Part shown: one piece after another, positions 25,785 through 33,620 of the stretch
Position numbering within the stretch: the first letter of the stretch is position 1
How the letters are laid out: the number at the start of each line of letters is the position of its first letter
DNA from: a virus
IMG/VR virus record: IMGVR_UViG_3300014501_000005
Span: 1 to 62,152 of that record
DNA length: 62,152 nucleotides
Strand: one strand, 5' to 3'
Translations under genes and position numbers: made by a program
The notes under the pieces: model-generated
The model's database searches: none
Told to the model about the DNA's origin: nothing
What the model saw: only the letters and a program-made list of their open reading frames with translations

Positions 25785-26879
25785 TTAACTTGGGATCGTA
25801 ACTGTATTTCCACCGGCAAACGTGAGAGCACCAGTGTTATTTCCAGCCGCGCCTGCGAAGAAGCGACCGACTGAAGTTCCAGCAGTACCGAGTGAGATCG
25901 AAACCGCCGCAAGGATGTTACCATCGAATGCGGGGCTGCCGGTTCCAGCGAAGGTCGCGGAAGAACCAACGAGCCACCAAATGTTCCGTGCAAGAGCGCC
26001 ATTGAGAAGAGTAATAGTCGTTCCAGCGCCGAAGGTTAGTGTAGTGCCGATCTGTTCAATGAATACCGCGTTCGGATTGCCTTGAGCGTCGAAATTAACG
26101 TTCGCAGCTCCCGTGGTGCCTGTTGACGAAGCAACGGTGAACACACCGGGGGTAATTGTATAGCTATTGAGCGAACCTGGCAATGCGCCATTGCTTGCTC
26201 GCGTTGTGCCGTCGTTCCAAGCGGCTAGAACCGCAGCTTCCGCAGCAAGAGCATTAGCATTGTCCACATCGGTTCGCCCGGTGATCGTCGGGGAGCCAGT
26301 TATGGATGAACCTGGGCTCAGATATGCATTTCCGTTAATTGTGGTTGAGCCGGTGTTTGAAATCGAAGCCTGAGCCCCGATTGCGTAGGTAGCGGCGAAT
26401 CCAAGTTGAAGTCCGCCTGGAGCGCCTGCACCGAAACTAACACCACCGCATCCACAAACAAGCCACATACCTTGATAGGCCATCAGCTCGACGCTAGCTC
26501 CCGCGTATGACGGGAATAGAACGTAATCAGCAGGAGTAGACGTTGCGCCGGTCAGGAGAAGCCCCGGTGCACTGATGATATGGGCATAGTTGGTATCGGA
26601 CCAGATGGTGATGATTTTACCATCACTGAGCGGTCCGTTACCAGGAGCCACGACCTTGGGGCCAAGTGAAGGCGCTCCAAGGGTAAAGGTTGTCGGCGCA
26701 GCCGCTGTGATGACGTATGTGCGCTGAAGGTTAGGGTCAATGTTATAGATTGGCGTTGCGCCCGGAGATGCAATGGGAAGGGCATATGTATCCCGCGCGA
26801 GTAGGTTATGTGAACCGCTTAACCACTCGACATCGGAAAGGTGCCCGAGATTGGGGTTCTCATTTCTGAACAAGCTCAT
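25785..26879 (-). CDS. Virion protein with DUF3494 ice-binding-like domain
   Basis: 364 residues. Residues 1-150 include a beta module ending GASVELMAYQGMWLVCG, shared with the neighbouring fibre. Residues ~160-364 match the DUF3494 (ice-binding, PF11999) layout in order: FAATYAIGAQASISNTGSTT, YLSPGSSITG, NANALAAEAAVLAAWND, the SYTITPGVFTVASS strand, DAQGNPNAVFIEQIGTTLTF, NIWWLVGSSATF, and NILAAVSISLG. In bacteria and fungi this beta-solenoid with a capping helix binds ice or acts as a surface adhesin. Here it would sit on the virion. Whether it binds ice is unknown; adhesion is the safer guess. Confidence 0.85.
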   Translation of the reverse strand: MSLFRNENPNLGHLSDVEWLSGSHNLLARDTYALPIASPGATPIYNIDPNLQRTYVITAAAPTTFTLGAPSLGPKVVAPGNGPLSDGKIITIWSDTNYAHIISAPGLLLTGATSTPADYVLFPSYAGASVELMAYQGMWLVCGCGGVSFGAGAPGGLQLGFAATYAIGAQASISNTGSTTINGNAYLSPGSSITGSPTITGRTDVDNANALAAEAAVLAAWNDGTTRASNGALPGSLNSYTITPGVFTVASSTGTTGAANVNFDAQGNPNAVFIEQIGTTLTFGAGTTITLLNGALARNIWWLVGSSATFAGTGSPAFDGNILAAVSISLGTAGTSVGRFFAGAAGNNTGALTFAGGNTVTIPS

Positions 26880-26909
26880 GTTTTTATATTCTCCATTTGC
26901 TCGTTTAGA

Positions 26910-27752
26910 TTAGATTCCCGGCATGTAAACGGAAGCCACGATGTTGAGGGTATTGGCAGCCGTTCCAGTTGCGCTGAGAACATAAGTAAAGCCAGTCTTC
27001 GTGATCGTCGAAACATCGATACCAACATAGGCCGTAGCGGGTTGAGTTCCGCCGCTAACTGACACCGCAACCGCAACCGGGGTGCCGTTCTGAACGTCAT
27101 TGAGGGTAGCCGCCGGATTAGTTTCCACAACTGACGCGAGGTTGTTGACCGTGACAGTCGAGGCTGACGTTGCGATAACCGTGAAGGTACCGTTGTTACC
27201 GGAGTTCGTGAAGCCAGCGATCGTGACCGAATCCCCAACGATGATGCTGGAATCCGCACTCGTGGAGTGATAGGCCGCTGTTCCGCCTTGAACCGCGCCT
27301 GCATGCGTTTCCGCAATGGCATTCGCATTAGCGAGCGTAACAGTCGTAGCCGTGGACGCAACCGCGATGAAAACGCCGTTGTTGCTCGCGTTCACAAAGC
27401 CCGTAACGGTAAAGTAGTATCCAACAAACGCATTAGCTGCGCCGCCGGTGATCGTGCCGGTATAAACAGCATTGCCGCCGGACGAGGCCGCAACAGCCGT
27501 GAGGGTCAATGAGCTAGTCGTGAAAAGCCCCGCATCAACGGACTGAAGCGGAAGAACGATCTGCTTGCCGAATGAAGCCGAGCCATCAATAAAGTTGACC
27601 GTTCCGGACGCCGTACCGCCATCAAGAACAATCGTTGCTAGACCAACCATCGTGCGACCGAGCGGACCGCCGTTGTTATTCGCAACGATCTGACCAGCGC
27701 CAGCCGGTTTCGGCTGACCGATATAACTGAGATTGGGAACATTATTTGCCAT
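26910..27752 (-). CDS. Beta-repeat structural protein with internal duplication
   Basis: 280 residues with a tandem duplication of about 60 residues. Unit one has FTVTGFVNASNNGVFIAVAS then TTVTLANANAIAETHAG; unit two has VTIAGFTNSGNNGTFTVIAT then STVTVNNLASVVETNPA. N-terminal region LDGGTASGTVNFIDGSASFG. Likely a virion surface or fibre protein. Confidence 0.7.
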   Translation of the reverse strand: MANNVPNLSYIGQPKPAGAGQIVANNNGGPLGRTMVGLATIVLDGGTASGTVNFIDGSASFGKQIVLPLQSVDAGLFTTSSLTLTAVAASSGGNAVYTGTITGGAANAFVGYYFTVTGFVNASNNGVFIAVASTATTVTLANANAIAETHAGAVQGGTAAYHSTSADSSIIVGDSVTIAGFTNSGNNGTFTVIATSASTVTVNNLASVVETNPAATLNDVQNGTPVAVAVSVSGGTQPATAYVGIDVSTITKTGFTYVLSATGTAANTLNIVASVYMPGI

Positions 27753-27782
27753 GTCTTTTAATTTCCTTTTTTAGTTTGAGGT

Positions 27783-27953
27783 TTACTGCCGGGAAATCGA
27801 TTTTGTGGGATCAAGTGGGATACTAATCCGCCTGACATCTCCACAACTTGTACATACTAAAATTATCCAAACAAACGTATCGCCAGTGTGGCCCTTAACC
27901 TCAGAGCAAAAGAATCTGTGATTGTTACTGCAAGTATCCCCGCTCTTCGCCAT
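27783..27953 (-). CDS. Small zinc-ribbon protein (56 aa)
   Basis: From ATG 27953: MAKSGDTCSNNHRFFCSEV, then WIILVCTSCGDVRRI. Four Cys/His ligands form a zinc ribbon. Overlaps the HNH gene end by 29 bases; an upstream extension of the frame inside the HNH gene is less likely. Unknown role. Confidence 0.65.
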   Translation of the reverse strand: MAKSGDTCSNNHRFFCSEVKGHTGDTFVWIILVCTSCGDVRRISIPLDPTKSISRQ

Positions 27954-28377
27954 TTTCAACCCTCTTAATCCAATTACAATTGGCACAAAGCAATTGATAT
28001 GTTTTTTCAATTTTTGGTAGGTCTAATAAATATCTGTAGTATACTTCTCCATGCCCTAACTTCTCAAACTCTCGCGCCCCGCCTCCATTAATATGATCTA
28101 TTTGCAAGGCACGTTCATCATCAAACCCACATCGAACACATTTACCCCCCAGCTTTTCTAATACGGACCGACGGAGTTGTATGAACCGATTATGCCTACG
28201 CCTGTTAAATTCAATGCGCTTTTCCGGGGTATGTGCGTGATATCTTAAACGGGCCCGCGCATTATATTCTTCTAAAGTTAAGCAAGAACCCCAATAGTAA
28301 GGTCGTCCTTCTGATAATCGCTTCGCTTTCCACGCTGCTACCACTTCTGGATTCCTACATTTATTGTCCGAAGCCAC
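27925..28377 (-). CDS. HNH endonuclease
   Basis: 150 residues. A basic helical N-terminus (EKRIEFNRRRHNRFIQLRRS) is followed by GGKCVRCGFDD, ALQIDHINGGG and YQLLCANCNWIK, a standard HNH core with two CxxC pairs. Overlaps the phosphatase gene end by 17 bases. Free-standing homing-type endonuclease. Confidence 0.9.
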   Translation of the reverse strand: MASDNKCRNPEVVAAWKAKRLSEGRPYYWGSCLTLEEYNARARLRYHAHTPEKRIEFNRRRHNRFIQLRRSVLEKLGGKCVRCGFDDERALQIDHINGGGAREFEKLGHGEVYYRYLLDLPKIEKTYQLLCANCNWIKRVENGEERGYLQ

Positions 28378-28978
28378 TTTTCCCCGTCCTCTTGTTTAAA
28401 AGTGCCTTAACACCAAACTTCTTCCCATCATGATGAACGGCTATGATGCCGCCCGGATCGACGTTCTCTTTGTTGTGATCGCCGGTTACTAGGCTTGAAA
28501 CTTCTTTGAGAATGCTGGAATGGGCGACTGTGAGGCTTGGGGTGCCTTTGGAAATCCCCGCTTGGATCGAGTTCAGAATCGGCTTCTTAACGCGAGCTTT
28601 GAATTGGTTCAGCGACTCGCCATTTGGAATTTGCTCGTCGGGATGACGTTGGAAGTATTCGATATCGTCTTGATGAGTAGCCTTGTCTTCGCCAGCGAGA
28701 TAACCAACGTTCCAAGATCGAAGGTTGGGGTCTGGGGTATAGTTCAGCCCCTTTGGTTCAAGAACCGCGCGAGCCGTCGTTTGAGCCCGCTGCTTATCAG
28801 AACTAAAGCCATCACTAAGTTTAACACCAGAGAAAAAATCAGCCGCTTTGTGTGCGTCATCGATACCTCGGTCATCGAGGGGCGGGTCTAGTGGACCCCT
28901 AAACTTGTTGCTCTCATTCAAATCTGTGGTTCCGTGACGAACAAAGTAAGCCACTATCGAAGGTGTTTGATCGGTCAT
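28361..28978 (-). CDS. Histidine phosphatase superfamily (phosphoglycerate mutase-like) protein
   Basis: 205 residues from ATG 28978 (MTDQTPSIVAYF); ATG 28987 also possible. VRHGTT carries the catalytic RHG, LDDRGIDDAH follows, and SSDKQRAQTTA matches the S...R..QTA region. The acid Glu region is PNGESLNQF, and the second His lies in TVAHSSIL. Complete catalytic set. Substrate unknown; in a phage it might act on nucleotides, sugars or a signalling phosphate. Repeat copy 9 covers its start region. Confidence 0.88.
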   Translation of the reverse strand: MTDQTPSIVAYFVRHGTTDLNESNKFRGPLDPPLDDRGIDDAHKAADFFSGVKLSDGFSSDKQRAQTTARAVLEPKGLNYTPDPNLRSWNVGYLAGEDKATHQDDIEYFQRHPDEQIPNGESLNQFKARVKKPILNSIQAGISKGTPSLTVAHSSILKEVSSLVTGDHNKENVDPGGIIAVHHDGKKFGVKALLNKRTGKSGFGQ

Positions 28979-28980
28979 AG

Positions 28981-28996
28981 GACCCATTTTAGGTGG
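28981..28996 (+). repeat. Dispersed bipartite repeat, copy 9
   Basis: GACCC, 5-base spacer, AGGTGG, at the overlap of the membrane protein end and the phosphatase start. Confidence 0.9.
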
Positions 28997-29330
28997 AATG
29001 ATTATCTTTCCAAACCAACGCAACGTAAGCTGCGAAAGCTGGCCATTGCAGCATCTCGCCTGTCCAGATGAAAAAGTCCCCCGGACTTGCGATTCCCACG
29101 TGCGGAATCATGATCCAGTCGGCTAGAAACTTAAGATGAACCGCCGCCGACCATACTGAATGGATATCATCCATCAATGAGCCCGGAACCAGTGTTCCAA
29201 ACTGCGGTGAGACCCAGACCGGCATAACCCCCCGATTAGCCGTAATAACAAGCATATTCAAAGCAAAACCAAAGTAAAGCGCCATCGTGGGGCCGAACAG
29301 CCATTGCCAGTGGGGGAATTTGATTTTCAT
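28989..29330 (-). CDS. Membrane protein, DUF5317-like
   Basis: 113 residues. Hydrophobic segments LFGPTMALYFGFALNMLVIT and LQWPAFAAYVALVW. The middle VMPVWV ... HLKFLADWIMIPHVGIASPGD matches the 'DWI.IP...S.GD' signature of DUF5317 membrane proteins. Unusual between terminase and phosphatase. Function unknown. Confidence 0.65.
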   Translation of the reverse strand: MKIKFPHWQWLFGPTMALYFGFALNMLVITANRGVMPVWVSPQFGTLVPGSLMDDIHSVWSAAVHLKFLADWIMIPHVGIASPGDFFIWTGEMLQWPAFAAYVALVWKDNHST

Positions 29331-30914
29331 TTAAGTATAGGACGATGAGTTACGTCTAAACCTCGGAATTGGATTGTATTCGTCTGTATCTGCGAATCCT
29401 GTTACATCTATTGCTGGTGAACCACTTTGGAAGAAATCCATGTCCTTCGAGCGCTGGGTTTGCTTGCGGCCTTTGGGTCTGAGCGTCATTGCATACTGAG
29501 TTGCGTTTAACAGATGGTCGTTTCTCTTGCGCGGCTTCTCTTTGGAAAGTCCCTTTTGAGGTCCAACGGCGAAGGAATCCCAAGTATAGTGAGTAATCTC
29601 ATGCTCAAAATTAGGACAACCATCGATAAGATAGAACTTGGGATGACGACTATTAGGAGTGATTGTAGCGTTGATATACTCTCTAGAAACATTCAGTCCG
29701 TAATCTTCTCCAACATCAGGCAGTCGTACTGGGATTCCGGCCTCGCGCCAGAGCTGGGCTCCTGTTTTGTGAGTCTCAGCGTTGCGTTGGCTGCCCCATT
29801 TAGGATCAAGTAGCCAGATGTCGATTGGGTCTCCACCGCATTTGATCTTGATGCTTTTGGCATGTTCACTGACTATTTGCTCCCGCTCGTAATACTCACG
29901 GTATCCGAACAGATCGCCGTTGTCTGAAACTGCAATCCATATAGCGGCTGTGACACCTGTTGCGGCGGGATCAATACTGACAATACGTTGCCAATAACGC
30001 GGTATAACGAAAGGTCGTACCACATGTTTGGCGCGGTCCCACATGGGGTATACAAGTCCGGACCGCCTAACGAATTTTCCATAAAGCCTCGCGCCCTCTT
30101 CTGGATCACCTGCCCACATCTCTAGCAACCGAGTCTTCTCTATTTCAGGGACAAACGGGCTGTTAAGAGTACTAAGCTGGCAAAACTGCAAGTCATGATT
30201 ACCGGCCAAAAACTCTTCGTAAAGATCAAAGACCCATGGGGTGCGAACACCAGAATTAATGTCGGTAAGAGGAGTAAGAGTGAGAAGAATACGCCCGCCA
30301 CAGTCCACAGTGCGTTGATAACACTCATCATAGACATCAGATTCACATTCCTCGTCAATCCAAACTAAATCAACACTCGCGCCTTGAAACTTCTCTCTTC
30401 CCGCATCTGCTGACTTACCTGTAATGATACTGCCATTTTCAAAGAATACTTGGAAGTCGCCGTCTTTGACATCCCTAATCGAACCATCGTTCGGTAGAAA
30501 TGGCGGATGGTTCTTGCCATACCGGAGCTTTTCATGCCAGATGACATCCCTCAGAACGCTGAAGTCCAAACCCACTACCCAGATGTTTTTGGGTCCATCT
30601 GGGATTGGAAGGTCTTTGACGTATTCCCAGGCTGGTTCGTTTCTGAAGTAATCTTTTCCAAGAGCCCAGGCAACGGCAATGAACGCGCCCAAGATCGTTT
30701 TACCGCTTCGATTTCCACCGAGGAGGCCGAAAACCTTAACACCAGCATCGAACCGTACGAGTGCTTCAAGTTGTTCCTCCCAAGGCTTAAAATACTTAAT
30801 ATAACTCTTAGCCTGCCTCTTCTGGATCAGAAGGTCCAGAGCTGCTAACCTCTCGGCTTCCGGCAGTCTATTAAGCTCATTAAGAGCTTGGTCCCTCTTG
30901 CTATAGTCCACCAC
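29331..30914 (-). CDS. Terminase large subunit
   Basis: About 527 residues if started at the GTG at 30914 right after the upstream stop; the ATG at 30956 overlaps the upstream gene by 41 bases. Motor: Walker A GGNRSGKT, Walker B VDLVWIDEE, coupling LLTLTPL. Nuclease: SIDPAATG, WLLDPKWG and RNDHLLNATQYA supply the three acidic residues. Normal length. Drives and cuts DNA during packaging with the TerS-like protein and portal. Confidence 0.95.
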   Translation of the reverse strand: MVDYSKRDQALNELNRLPEAERLAALDLLIQKRQAKSYIKYFKPWEEQLEALVRFDAGVKVFGLLGGNRSGKTILGAFIAVAWALGKDYFRNEPAWEYVKDLPIPDGPKNIWVVGLDFSVLRDVIWHEKLRYGKNHPPFLPNDGSIRDVKDGDFQVFFENGSIITGKSADAGREKFQGASVDLVWIDEECESDVYDECYQRTVDCGGRILLTLTPLTDINSGVRTPWVFDLYEEFLAGNHDLQFCQLSTLNSPFVPEIEKTRLLEMWAGDPEEGARLYGKFVRRSGLVYPMWDRAKHVVRPFVIPRYWQRIVSIDPAATGVTAAIWIAVSDNGDLFGYREYYEREQIVSEHAKSIKIKCGGDPIDIWLLDPKWGSQRNAETHKTGAQLWREAGIPVRLPDVGEDYGLNVSREYINATITPNSRHPKFYLIDGCPNFEHEITHYTWDSFAVGPQKGLSKEKPRKRNDHLLNATQYAMTLRPKGRKQTQRSKDMDFFQSGSPAIDVTGFADTDEYNPIPRFRRNSSSYT

Positions 30915-30915
30915 T

Positions 30916-31299
30916 TTACCCGCCCAATACAAACTCTGCCGTGGTGCCCGCCCCACTGCCAGTCAAACTCAAAGCTGTGATACCAGCCCCGCCAGCAGCC
31001 TCAAGGAAAGTAATAGCTGATCCCGGCTCAAGCGTTACCACGGGATTCAAGCCCCCACCATTCGGCGTCCACGTAACAGATAGCGTTTGTGATGGATGCA
31101 GGTTCTTGATATAAACAAACTGAGTCGGTGAGATCGGTAAGCTAATCGAAACTGGGCTGGTGCCAATCGAAGCCGTTTGCAGCTCCGTAAAGGCGCTTCC
31201 AGTCATGGCAAGCCCCGCGAATAGCTTAGTATAGGCTACGGTGCCAGTCTGACCATCGGTTATATTAATTGACCCAACAATACTTATTGTAATTGCCAT
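30916..31299 (-). CDS. Small beta-rich structural protein
   Basis: 127 residues from ATG 31299 (TAATG with the HNH stop). MAITISIVGSINITDGQTGT and VYIKNLHPSQTLSVTWTPNG, a beta-sandwich profile like phage decoration proteins. Sits between terminase subunits rather than with capsid. Function inferred weakly. Confidence 0.6.
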   Translation of the reverse strand: MAITISIVGSINITDGQTGTVAYTKLFAGLAMTGSAFTELQTASIGTSPVSISLPISPTQFVYIKNLHPSQTLSVTWTPNGGGLNPVVTLEPGSAITFLEAAGGAGITALSLTGSGAGTTAEFVLGG

Positions 31300-31820
31300 T
31301 AAGAACAACCTCGCATATACCGGGCAACGGCTAAATGCTCTTCCGCCGTACCGTTACTTTTTATATTATTTGCCTTATGACTAATTATAGCAATATTGCC
31401 CTTTATATATCCCTCGAATGAATTGGTTCTATCAATCGAAGGACTATTATTGCTAAGTGTTCCCTTACCACGTCCGGTGATTAAAGGTATGCCCAGAATA
31501 GGACAAATGGCTGGAATATGAATATCAGAGATATCGATATTAAAATCCCATCCACATTCCTGTGCTCGATGTTTAGCCCCTACCCATATCTTCCATTCTA
31601 GTGTATTAGACTGACCGTGCGTATGCCAATGATTACGACCGATTAAAAGGCATCCACAACTACGTGTTCTACCGCTCTTTAAATTCTTCGCAGAAGTAGT
31701 CGTTATATTACCACAATCGCATTTACAAATCCAACGAGTTTCCATTTTGAAACGTCCTAATAGTCCAGAAGCTATTAAACGTCCAAATCGCCGATTTGTT
31801 AAATCCTCACAAGGTTTCAT
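31299..31820 (-). CDS. Zinc-ribbon HNH-like endonuclease
   Basis: 173 residues. LTNRRFGRLIASGLLGRF, then WICKCDCGN and RTRSCGC form the zinc ribbon common in AP2/HNH homing proteins. The second half ICPILGIPLI ... SPSIDRTNSFEGYIKGNIA matches the Cys/D/N core of related phage nucleases. It begins inside the TerS-like stop (ATGA overlap). The N-terminal half resembles the plus-strand protein at 52593. Confidence 0.8.
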   Translation of the reverse strand: MKPCEDLTNRRFGRLIASGLLGRFKMETRWICKCDCGNITTTSAKNLKSGRTRSCGCLLIGRNHWHTHGQSNTLEWKIWVGAKHRAQECGWDFNIDISDIHIPAICPILGIPLITGRGKGTLSNNSPSIDRTNSFEGYIKGNIAIISHKANNIKSNGTAEEHLAVARYMRGCS

Positions 31821-32248
31821 TGAATTGAAACCTTCTCTTTTTTGCTAATAGAGGCTCGAATAAGATCGAGGTCCTTTTGGCTGAGTTCGCCGAATATATT
31901 TACTTGCCCCTCTCCAGATGCCCAACCCTTTATTTTACATATCTTTAGGAGCACTTCAGCGCTCTTGTCATTAGCGCCTTCTTCTTCAAGCTTCTGGGCT
32001 AACACCTGCATCTTGCCAACAACGCTGTCTTGCGTGAACGAAGGGTCCCTGGCTAGCTCACTATGATATCTATGTCGTTCAAGCCAAAGGGCTTTCTGAA
32101 AACTAACCCTATTCAGTATCTTATGGCATTCCTCGCTGGTAACTTCCTCGCCGAGTTCAGTAACGGCTTGCTTCAATGAGCACCCAGTCTGTGCCATCAG
32201 CAGTATTGCTTCTTGCATCCAGTTGCTCAGTTGGAATGGTTTGCTCAT
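31817..32248 (-). CDS. Terminase small subunit-like protein
   Basis: 143 residues from ATG 32248 (MSKPFQLSNWMQEAI); an ATG at 32296 lies upstream of the predicted transcript start and is less likely. A helix-turn-helix-like part (LSNWMQEAILLMAQTGCSLK and following) precedes a long helix. It ends with the AEVLLKICKIKGWASG stretch, typical of TerS C-terminal regions. First gene of the late block, two genes before TerL. Confidence 0.75.
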   Translation of the reverse strand: MSKPFQLSNWMQEAILLMAQTGCSLKQAVTELGEEVTSEECHKILNRVSFQKALWLERHRYHSELARDPSFTQDSVVGKMQVLAQKLEEEGANDKSAEVLLKICKIKGWASGEGQVNIFGELSQKDLDLIRASISKKEKVSIQ

Positions 32249-32270
32249 AAAACGAACTACTCGCCCTTCG

Positions 32271-32289
32271 TATATCCCACTAAGGGATA
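32271..32289 (-). promoter_or_regulatory. Palindrome at the late promoter
   Basis: GTATATCCC, 5-base gap, GGGATATAC: a perfect 9-bp inverted repeat (from about 32270 to 32292) covering the -10 and start-site region of the late promoter candidate. It is placed to act as an operator. Confidence 0.6.
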
Positions 32290-32315
32290 TACACAAATGA
32301 GAGCGTTTTGTTACA
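32278..32315 (-). promoter_or_regulatory. Late promoter candidate (element A)
   Basis: On the minus strand: TGTAAC (32315-32310), 18 bases, TATATC (32291-32286), then CCTTAGTGGG. Two further copies at 49936 and 50049 share both boxes, the exact 18-base spacer, TGTAACAAAAC and GTGTATATC-N-CTTA. It fires into the TerS gene and the whole late block. Likely read by the phage ECF-like sigma factor (49210); this link is inference. Confidence 0.7.
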
Positions 32316-32804
32316 CACTATTTTGCCACTTAAGTGCTTTAGAATCAGTAAATGCTCTTTTTAGGGCTAAGTAGTCCTATTCATGGGACTTAAAGTCCTT
32401 TATAATCAGTGACCACCCTTTTGACACAAATTATTTTCATGTCCCGTCTAGATTGAAAACCAGATCAATTTTGCGCAATTATCGCTAATTTTCGCTTAAG
32501 TCCTTTATTTATCGATATATACACCATAATCGCCCTAAGCCCTTGATTCCAAACACCTTTAACTCCTTTGACCTTAATCAGTTATAGCTAGGCTATCTGT
32601 TGCATTTTCAATTTCTTAAATCTCGCTGGGGCATAACCAACACCAATCCCTTTCGCGAAATTTACAAAGCCCCAACTCCATTGGTATCGCCAATGCTTAC
32701 AACAAGATAGCTTGTAGGAAGCTGCTAATATAAAGAGCGTTTGCGAATTTTTCTGAAATGTGAAAAGTGGCAGCAAGGCAAGCGACACAAGGGAGTTATG
32801 GCTT
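32297..32804. other. Divergent intergenic region (508 bp)
   Basis: No gene of either strand fits here. It separates late minus-strand from early plus-strand genes and holds the upstream half of promoter A, four iteron-like repeats and a short AT-rich stretch (32501-32530). I found no convincing sigma-70 promoter for the early genes. Confidence 0.75.
32330..32584. repeat. Four iteron-like repeats
   Basis: Copies: TTAAGTGCTTTAGAATCAGT (32330), TTAAAGTCCTTTATAATCAG (32390), TTAAGTCCTTTATTTATCG (32496), TTAACTCCTTTGACCTTAAT (32559, followed by CAGTTA). Spacing 60, 106 and 63 bases. Such direct repeats in the divergence region could bind a replication initiator or a repressor. Confidence 0.65.
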
Positions 32805-32951
32805 ATGACACAACATGCTATGAACGTGGCTGTAGCGTTGAAGATACTGACGCCAAGGGAAGTTAGCAGCGGGCAATGGTTCTATCATGGGCAACTCAAT
32901 GGAAAGTATGTGTTGCGGAACATGAGAACTGGACAACGAAGGCTAGTCTAA
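32805..32951 (+). CDS. Small early protein (48 aa)
   Basis: MTQHAMNVAVALKILTPREV and on to a basic C-terminus (RNMRTGQRRLV). GGGAG lies 9 bases before the ATG at 32805; a longer in-frame start at 32760 has no ribosome site. First gene of the early block. Unknown; small basic early proteins often target host functions. Confidence 0.55.
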   Translation: MTQHAMNVAVALKILTPREVSSGQWFYHGQLNGKYVLRNMRTGQRRLV

Positions 32952-32964
32952 CACACTGGAGGAT

Positions 32965-33108
32965 ATGATGATCGTTATCAAAGCAAACGAGATACAGCGA
33001 ACGATACTGAAGCTTGCGACTGTGACACATCAAAAGCGAGCGATTAAACAAGGCAAGCTGAATGCTAAGAGATTCAAGCGTATGATCGGTAAACGAGTTT
33101 TCGTCTAG
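32965..33108 (+). CDS. Small basic early protein (47 aa)
   Basis: MMIVIKANEIQRTILKLATV then a Lys/Arg-rich tail (KQGKLNAKRFKRMIGKR). Strong GGAGGA site. Very basic, so nucleic-acid binding is plausible. Directly upstream of the hammerhead ribozyme. Confidence 0.6.
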   Translation: MMIVIKANEIQRTILKLATVTHQKRAIKQGKLNAKRFKRMIGKRVFV

Positions 33109-33114
33109 AAGTTA

Positions 33115-33173
33115 TGGCGAAACATGGGCTAACTGCCCATGTATGCTGGTAGATAGCCAGCACTGATGAGCCA
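33115..33173 (+). ncRNA. Type II hammerhead ribozyme
   Basis: All core parts are present. Stem II strand TGGC (33115-33118), then GAAA (33119-33122). Stem III ACATGGGC/GCCCATGT with loop TAACT (33122-33142); its closing A-U pair plus A143 gives the cleavage triplet GUA (cut after 33143). Stem I is TGCTGG/CCAGCA (33144-33162), followed by CTGATGA (33163-33169), and stem II is closed by GCCA (33170-33173). Every conserved core base matches the consensus. The open stem is stem II, hence type II. It would cut the early mRNA between two small genes. Confidence 0.9.
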
Positions 33174-33188
33174 CGAATGGAGGCTAAC

Positions 33189-33278
33189 ATGAAGATTCTA
33201 CAGTGGTTAGTTGGACGGAAACTGACGAAGAACGAGGAGTTGCGGATGTTGCTGTCGAAATTGCGACGTGCAGCATGA
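33189..33278 (+). CDS. Very small basic protein (29 aa)
   Basis: MKILQWLVGRKLTKNEELRM and a basic end; GGAGG before the ATG. First start codon after the hammerhead cleavage site, so the ribozyme would define this gene's 5' end. Stop overlaps a 15-codon ORF (33275-33322, ATGA), itself overlapping the next gene. Confidence 0.45.
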   Translation: MKILQWLVGRKLTKNEELRMLLSKLRRAA

Positions 33279-33318
33279 GCGATGAATACGTGATTATCGC
33301 GGGGAAGAGGTATTGGCT

Positions 33319-33477
33319 ATGAGAGCGGTGACCGTGTATGACAGGCGACAAGATGGTTGGCGGTATGTTAAAACCGTTGAAGTAGGAGCGGAGTCAGTTC
33401 CGTGCTGTTGCAAGCGATGTGCCAAACAGCAAAAAGTGGCAATTGTGCCGCAAAATGGCGCTGATTTGGGCAAATAG
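33319..33477 (+). CDS. Small Cys-rich protein (52 aa)
   Basis: MRAVTVYDRRQDGWRYVKTV, then CCCKRCAKQQK, a possible zinc knuckle. ATGA overlap with the preceding tiny ORF. Unknown. Confidence 0.5.
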   Translation: MRAVTVYDRRQDGWRYVKTVEVGAESVPCCCKRCAKQQKVAIVPQNGADLGK

Positions 33478-33620
33478 TGGCACAGTGATTTTGCAAGTGC
33501 TTTGTTTTCAGCAAGCCGAGTTTGGCAAGCGGGTTGCAAGATGGATTGTGCAATTCGGCAGTTCAAAATTCGATGGAATAGCCGACCATCGTCTTAACAT
33601 TGGCTAAATTGGAGGATATT

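Noticed and set aside
32421-32450. TTGACA at 32421 as a sigma-70 early promoter
   Set aside because: No acceptable -10 box at 16-18 bases; the nearest AT-rich hexamers are at wrong distances.
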